Positions 58,815-64,000 of a DNA stretch of 64,000 bases are shown here, piece after piece. Source of the stretch: Acanthochromis polyacanthus (taxonomy: Eukaryota; Chordata; Actinopteri; Pomacentridae). Both the position numbers and the translations under genes were made by a program. The notes under the pieces were generated by a model. The model made no database searches and had not been told where the DNA came from. It saw only the letters and a list, made by a program, of their open reading frames with translations. The stretch spans positions 19,453,361 through 19,517,360 of the forward strand of contig NC_067120.1 in the NCBI RefSeq assembly GCF_021347895.1, in the 5' to 3' direction. Every line of letters starts with the position of its first letter. Positions within the stretch are counted from its first letter, which is position 1.

Positions 58815-61725
58815 GACTTATAAGTCTACTACCAAAGTCAGCCACTGAAACGTACCTGATGACTTTTTGACTTGTCCCTCTCATTAGACAGACACCTTTC
58901 CAGTTTACTAATGTGACTTTTAAACCAGTAATTTTATAACGTACACTAACTTGCAATTCCCCATCATTTTTAAAACACTAGAACTTTCTCAGTGACGTCA
59001 CAGACAACCATGGAAAGTCACATTCATCTGCTGTCTGTGTTATGAACTTACTGACTACAATGATTGCTCGAGATGCACAGTCTCTCTATGAGCTTTCCAC
59101 ACTCGCTATGGATGTGCTGCAGTTGGGGAAAATAAAGTAACTCAATAACAACACAATGCTCTTTTCTACCTGGCTATAAACCAGAGGGACTGCTTACACA
59201 ATTTTTGTGCAATACATTTCTAATGTTACTCAGCCTGGACCTGTCAGCACCTCAGGAGCTGCACTGCTGACAGGACAGAGGACAGCCGAGGTGAGGATTA
59301 AACGGAAGGACGATTCAGTTGCAGTCACATATTGCATCTGATGCGAATTCCCAGTTTGTCACAAACAATGCTCTCTGTGCTCATTTTGACTCCCAACAGG
59401 AAGAATTGTACTGATTTTGGTATTTGTGTGTTTTCTCAAAGATACCAACAGACCAAACCGTGGTGACCATTTCATACTATATTTATCCAGCTGACTGTTA
59501 AAGTTACTTTCTGAGGTGGTCATCAGGATTCAGCCAAGGCTCACACTGTACTGAGTAACTCTTTGAAAACAACAAGTGTAACACATTAAGTGCTTTTATG
59601 AACTACTACTTTAGAAATGTGAGCTGTGTTTACAGTGCCAGCTAATCAAGACAAAACCACAGGCTGTGGATGATTTCAAATGCCCTTGGAGGCCAGTAAC
59701 CAGCACTTGTGATGAGATGTGAACCTACAAGTGTTTGAATCAGTGACAGCAGGGTGCAATGCTGCCATAGTGGCTAGCGGCAGTTCACATCCTACCTGCT
59801 GGTAAACATTATCCACACTCTACAGTCTCATGTTACGTACCTATAGAAGATGAAAAGCAAAATAACTGTATGGTTACAACTTCAACATTTATTTTTTGCA
59901 GCATGTATTGTCAGTACCACAGTATCAGTGCTGAACAACATTACTGAACTTGGCAGATTTTCTTTGTTTATTGTCTCAGATTGGATAATCAGACTTTAAA
60001 GCTGATGCTCTTTTGAAATTAATTGCACTTCATTTATATGCCTTTTCTTCTCCAGCGAAGATGTTAAAAAAGTCAATAGATTCACCCACAAACAACTACT
60101 TAAGATACCATCCATCATCCATTAGCTGCCTGCAAGATCCGCCCCATTTCACCCAACCGCGCTGTCCACTCCATCTAGTTTCTTTGACACAGCTGTGCAA
60201 CTCATGATGACTCTTTACTGACAACAAATGTGGAAGCAATCCATCCACAAAGTTGTGGTGGGATAACTCCAGATTTAAAGAATGGGATTTTGAAATGCAC
60301 CTCAGGGAATACCTGTGTAAGAAGCCGACATCTGTCTCGGAAAGGTGCGCTCAAATACTGAACCATGGCTTTGCACTCACCTGAGCAGAATTAGAAACAG
60401 ACAGGCGGCAGCCAGTGGGACTGCAGAGGAGGTGGAGAGGAGCCCTCCATCACCTGAGTGCAGGACTGAAGAGGGGGGACAGAGTGATGGAGGTGAATGC
60501 AAGGAATGCCAAGCGTGCCGTTTAGATTCCTCAACCATTTCACTCAGCATGTTATCAGAGCATTGAATACTATTATAACGCATGAATTGCAAGGACACCA
60601 TGAAACTGACATCTTACATTCAAGGGAAAAATGATGGAGACATTATGAAGCTATTAGACATTCTACAGGTTAAATTCAAGCCGCCAAGTCATCAGATTCC
60701 CTCATGACATGCAGCATATCACTGACATCATAGAAACAGCTGACTGAGAGGAGCACCAGTTATATTTTTTTTCTTTCTAATTGACTAATTCTAGTTGACT
60801 TCTTTGCAATTACTTTGAGTGTTTGCTCTAGCTGCTCTGAAGTGTGAGATTGGCAGGGGTTGTCCTTTGGAGATGGTCTGATTGCCTTCGTTATGTCAAA
60901 CACCTTTACCAAGTGTGAATAAATGTCATTTGAAAAAGGACACGCATGCAGAAATAATTCTTCCTCTCAAGGAGAAGGTAGATTTCATTGTCAAACACAA
61001 TTATTCCAATTACTGATGCTTAATTAAGTTAATAGGTGATAACTAGCAGCAGCAACACCCTCCTGTACTTCACGCCGCAGGATAAGTCATAAGGTCTGGC
61101 GCATCTGTTATGAGCACTATTACTCAGGCATTTGCTTTCAGGTCTAAGTGTTGGGTGGCAGTTTAGCACATCCTTTGGGATGCCTTTGTTTGGATAACGG
61201 CGCGTCATAAATGTCAGCCACGGGATTAGTTAGCTGTGACACGCTGAATAAATTATCTCAGAGCATCAGTGTCTGAACAACTGTGTTGCCCTGGCTGCTA
61301 GGCATGATAACACTGTGATTTGGTTAGCAGTCAAATACGCCACCATTAACATTTTTGCTGTGACATAAATGTAATCATTTTTGGACTGTCATCAGGGATT
61401 TGAATTTCATATTTGTACCTGCAGAAGGAAGTAAACTTTTGTCATACCACACTGGTGTTTTAGTCTGTCACTCAACTTTTTACAACTTTGTTTATCGTTT
61501 TGTTCCTAATGACTTGATATCCTTGTGTTCTGATTCTTTTTCATAGTGTGTCTTTTAAATGAGATCAAATAATATTGATAGATGGAACTATTAATTGAGG
61601 TCATGCTTGCCATAAGTTCTAACTAAAAGAATATCAGAAGATCACTAGGAGCAGGGACACTGATTTCCTCATGTGCTCTGTTAGCAACTCTAAATACTAG
61701 ATTATGTTCATTTTGTAGTTTTCTT
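58815..61725. other. Non-coding stretch, mostly repeat-free
   Basis: No gene. A perfect TGACGTCA (cAMP-response-element core) lies at 58993-59000. Frames at 60345-60601 are low-complexity on both strands. The block at 61010-61350 is listed separately. Confidence 0.5.
61010..61350. promoter_or_regulatory. Candidate conserved non-coding element
   Basis: Repeat-free block with TAATTAAGTTAATAGG near 61021, ACGGCGCGTCATAAATGTCA near 61197 (HOX/CDX-like ATAAA), GGATTAGTTAG and several CpGs in an AT-rich setting. Enhancer-like by appearance only. Confidence 0.25.
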
Positions 61726-61727
61726 AT

Positions 61728-62209
61728 ATTAGATTATCAATTCTTTTTTGCCAACAAAGTTAGTTTTTAAATCTTGCTGACATGTTTTGACTACATCTGC
61801 AGTCTTTTTCAGAGCGTCCTTTTTGTCAGGTGACTGGTCTGACACATCTGTTAGAATCTGTATGTTAGGGACTGGCGTAAGGGCAACATTATCACATCAG
61901 AGACCAGCAAGCGCAAGAGGTGGATTAAAGAGGCCAATGAGATCAGGAAGCGGGCCAGTAATTCCATGAACCGGGACGCTCTAGCACACCTGGGACTCTC
62001 TCCTCCAGAGACCATCGGACAGCGGGGGGCGTGGCCAGCCTGACAGATCTGTCGGAATCTGTCACCTGATAAAAAGGATACTTCATCACATGTTAGATAA
62101 CGCTCTGAAGAAGACTGCAGACGTAGATGAAACATGTCAAGCAAGGTAAAAAAAAAAAAGAAATTCACCCTTACTAAGTTTGTCGGCAAAAAAGAATTGC
62201 TAATCTAAA
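61728..62209 (+). mobile_element. Penelope-like retroelement remnant between inverted repeats
   Basis: The central plus-strand frame (about 61889-62044) reads SETSKRKRWIKEANEIRKR then SNSMNRDALAHLGLS and ends TGA. A W-x-KEA-EIRKR...MNRD segment closes the GIY-YIG endonuclease domain of fish Penelope-like elements. The right side (62039-62209, with CTGAAGAAGACTGCAGACGT and GAAACATGTCAAGC) is repeated inverted on the left (61728-61855: TTAGATTATCAATTC, CTGACATGTTTTGACTAC, CTGCAGTCTTTTTCAGAGCG). LTR-like repeats in direct or inverted order are known for Penelope elements. Reverse transcriptase is gone. Confidence 0.75.
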
Positions 62210-62214
62210 TACTG

Positions 62215-63515
62215 CTCTCTCTGAAATGAGATGACGCTCAAAATTCAAAGTTCACAACAACAGTTTTATGACTACCAAATTGAATGTTGATTTCCAATTA
62301 TACAAGATGAGACATGGATATGACTGACATGCAGTCAGAGCATGATAGAGCATGGTGTTAGTGTGAGGGGAAAGCTCAGATTTAACCATTTTTGTGGCTG
62401 CAGAGCGAAAAGATGAGAAAGAGAAAAATGATCTGAGGTTTGCTCTGCCTCTCTGCTTCTCTGTAACTGTAATAAATCTAGAAAATATCTCTATAAGCTA
62501 GTTTAAGATGATATCACTGATGGTTTTTCAGGCAACAATGGAATCGACATCAAGGCTGGCCAGATTTGGTGGTGAAATTGTGAGACATTAAAAAAAACAA
62601 AAAAAAAACAATGTTTATTAGAAACGACTGAAATTGAAATGATACCAGAATCAAAGGATAATCAAAAAGAGAGAGAAAAGCTTGAAAGAACCTTTGTGGA
62701 TTGTACTTGTGATAAAGGCCGCAATTTCTGTCAAAGACAAGCATCTCTTCTATTTTTTCCACAGTCTGCATATTAATTGTAGCTGTTAAATAATAATAAC
62801 CTGTTGTATTTTAAGATGGCTTCAGTTACACATTTATTCATATTTATTGAACAAATTGGTTAAAAAAGTCACTCTAATGGTTGTTTCCTATAGTAATTTA
62901 TTGTTGGACTCTCTAGGGGCCACAGTCAGTGGTCCTTATTGGTTAAATATGTTGGCAGGTTGAGGGTTAATTCAGTATTGGTAGAGATGTAAACTCCATA
63001 TTGCTCATGTAACACATACAACTATATTCCAGGAGCCACAAGGCCAATACTTAATGTAGTATGTGAACACTTGCACTATAATATGTCATGATGCATGAGA
63101 GTCCAAGACAGTGGAGCTTGATGGCAGTTGCTACTGATGAACAGGTTTAAATCATTGTCAGCTCCACAAGCAATGATGGCAACTGCTAGAGTTTGGTGTT
63201 CATTTTGAAAACAGAGTGTGACTACATTAAGCGCACAGAATATTCAGCATCTCTCAAAACTGAATTTTGTCCTATTATTTCAGCACAATGCTGTTTTATT
63301 AATAATGAGGACTGAGTAATAACCAAGGTTGCCGGCGGTATCTGAGGAGTTTGGCAATGGGAACAGAAACCCCGCATGAACCTTTAACTCTCTGTATGCG
63401 TGTTGTGCAGTGTCTCGTTCACCTGCAAAGGCTATGAAATATGGCAGGAGAGACGGGTCCTGCCATGACCCGTGAATCATTGTCTCTCTCTCCCCCTATT
63501 GCTCTCGCTCGATCT
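62215..63515. other. Non-coding stretch, nothing recognised
   Basis: AT-rich, with A-runs at 62590-62610. No gene, RNA gene or clear repeat edges. Confidence 0.5.
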
Positions 63516-63517
63516 CC

Positions 63518-63610
63518 CCTCTCTCTCTCTCTCTCTCGGGTGAATTATTCAATGCAACAACAACAACAACAAGAGGAGGAGGAGGAGGAGGAGGAGGAGG
63601 AGGAGGAGGG
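63518..63610. repeat. Microsatellite cluster (CT)n, (CAA)n, (GAG)n
   Basis: (CT)n at about 63518-63537, (CAA)6 at 63555-63572, and about twelve GAG units at 63573-63610. The Gln-Glu repeat frame crossing it (63441-63728) begins outside any recognisable gene context and is probably an artefact of the tracts. Confidence 0.9.
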
Positions 63611-64000
63611 AAGGAAAGGTACATTAGAGAAGCTTCCTACAATGAGTGCTGAAGACTGGACTGTAGGTCACACAGCCTATCCTATCCCCTTACAGATCTT
63701 TATGGATCAACCTGCTGCAGGAGAGTAGCCAACGCCCACATCCTGCTGGTGTGAATTACGACAGCGCAAGCGGATCAACCGCCCACCAGGGACAATGCTA
63801 ACTGCTGATTTGATGAAACTTCCACTCACACACTGATTAGCAGCCCATATCTTTGGTAGGATTAAGTGAGCAGAGCCGTGGCATCACCTGTGTGGGTGTG
63901 GGAGTGATTTACTCAGATCTGTGCGTGTGTGGGGGTGGTTGATGTCTGTTTTGCGGACGTAATGATGAGTACATGCCTGTGTGTGGGAAAATGAATGATT
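63611..64000. other. Non-coding right edge
   Basis: GT-rich towards the end (GTGTGGGTGTGGGAGTG near 63891). No gene recognised. Confidence 0.45.

Noticed and set aside
58993..59000. TGACGTCA as a functional CRE
   Set aside because: An isolated 8-base match is expected by chance about once in a window of this size; recorded only in passing.
63441..63728. 95-codon frame with polyQ and polyE
   Set aside because: Produced by CT, CAA and GAG microsatellites; flanking residues have no recognisable domain.
1..64000. CRISPR array, operon, phage or bacterial features
   Set aside because: Sequence is plainly vertebrate; no spaced direct repeats, no ribosome-binding-site gene layout.

Overview
The window looks like non-coding DNA from a ray-finned fish, most likely a percomorph teleost. 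It is AT-rich, carries no host gene I can recognise, and its repeats are fish-typical: several Tc1-like transposons, an L2-type LINE tail with a (GGAT)n end, CR1/Rex-like reverse transcriptase, a Penelope-like element, and many short non-autonomous elements with inverted ends. I assigned repeat families from remembered sequence character only; no database search was possible. The setting is best read as a gene desert or the inside of a very large intron.

Layout. 0-9 kb: a possible LTR-element end, a long unremarkable stretch, dispersed fish repeats near 4.75-5.3 kb, a coding-like but broken minus-strand block at 6.26-6.89 kb (the only non-transposon protein-like sequence I would defend), a TATA-box-like motif at 7.3 kb and the decayed C-terminal end of a LINE ORF at 8 kb. 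9-21 kb: an L2 tail, an element with 'CCGCCAAGG' ends carrying a tRNA-like insert, an 870-bp foldback element, two dispersed fish repeats (one with a perfect oestrogen-response-type palindrome), and the only long open frame, a 5'-truncated LINE reverse transcriptase at 18.3-19.3 kb. 20-29 kb: two deleted Tc1-like copies, a tRNA-like SINE head, then four inverted-end DNA elements: piggyBac-like (TTAA ends), a foldback with near-identical 110-bp arms, a 550-bp element, and a CpG-rich 989-bp element with a 9-bp target duplication.

29-64 kb: a compound microsatellite beside an almost full-length dead Tc1 copy at 32.4-33.4 kb, a LINE tail, a dead reverse transcriptase at 38 kb, a third copy of the same Tc1 family at 42.3 kb (minus strand), further dispersed repeats, an 81-bp (AG)n tract, a near-perfect hairpin at 55.7 kb, and a Penelope-like remnant between inverted repeats at 61.7-62.2 kb. 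Between these lie mostly repeat-free blocks (for example 3.1-3.5, 28.6-29.0, 35.75-36.0, 46.2-46.7, 48.6-49.0, 52.1-53.0 and 61.0-61.35 kb) whose composition resembles conserved non-coding enhancers. That is a guess which only cross-species alignment can test.

No genes here work together as a pathway or operon. I did not find a convincing new biological system. The best leads are the structured DNA elements at 23.4, 24.2, 27.4 and 61.7 kb and the coding-like block at 6.3-6.9 kb.
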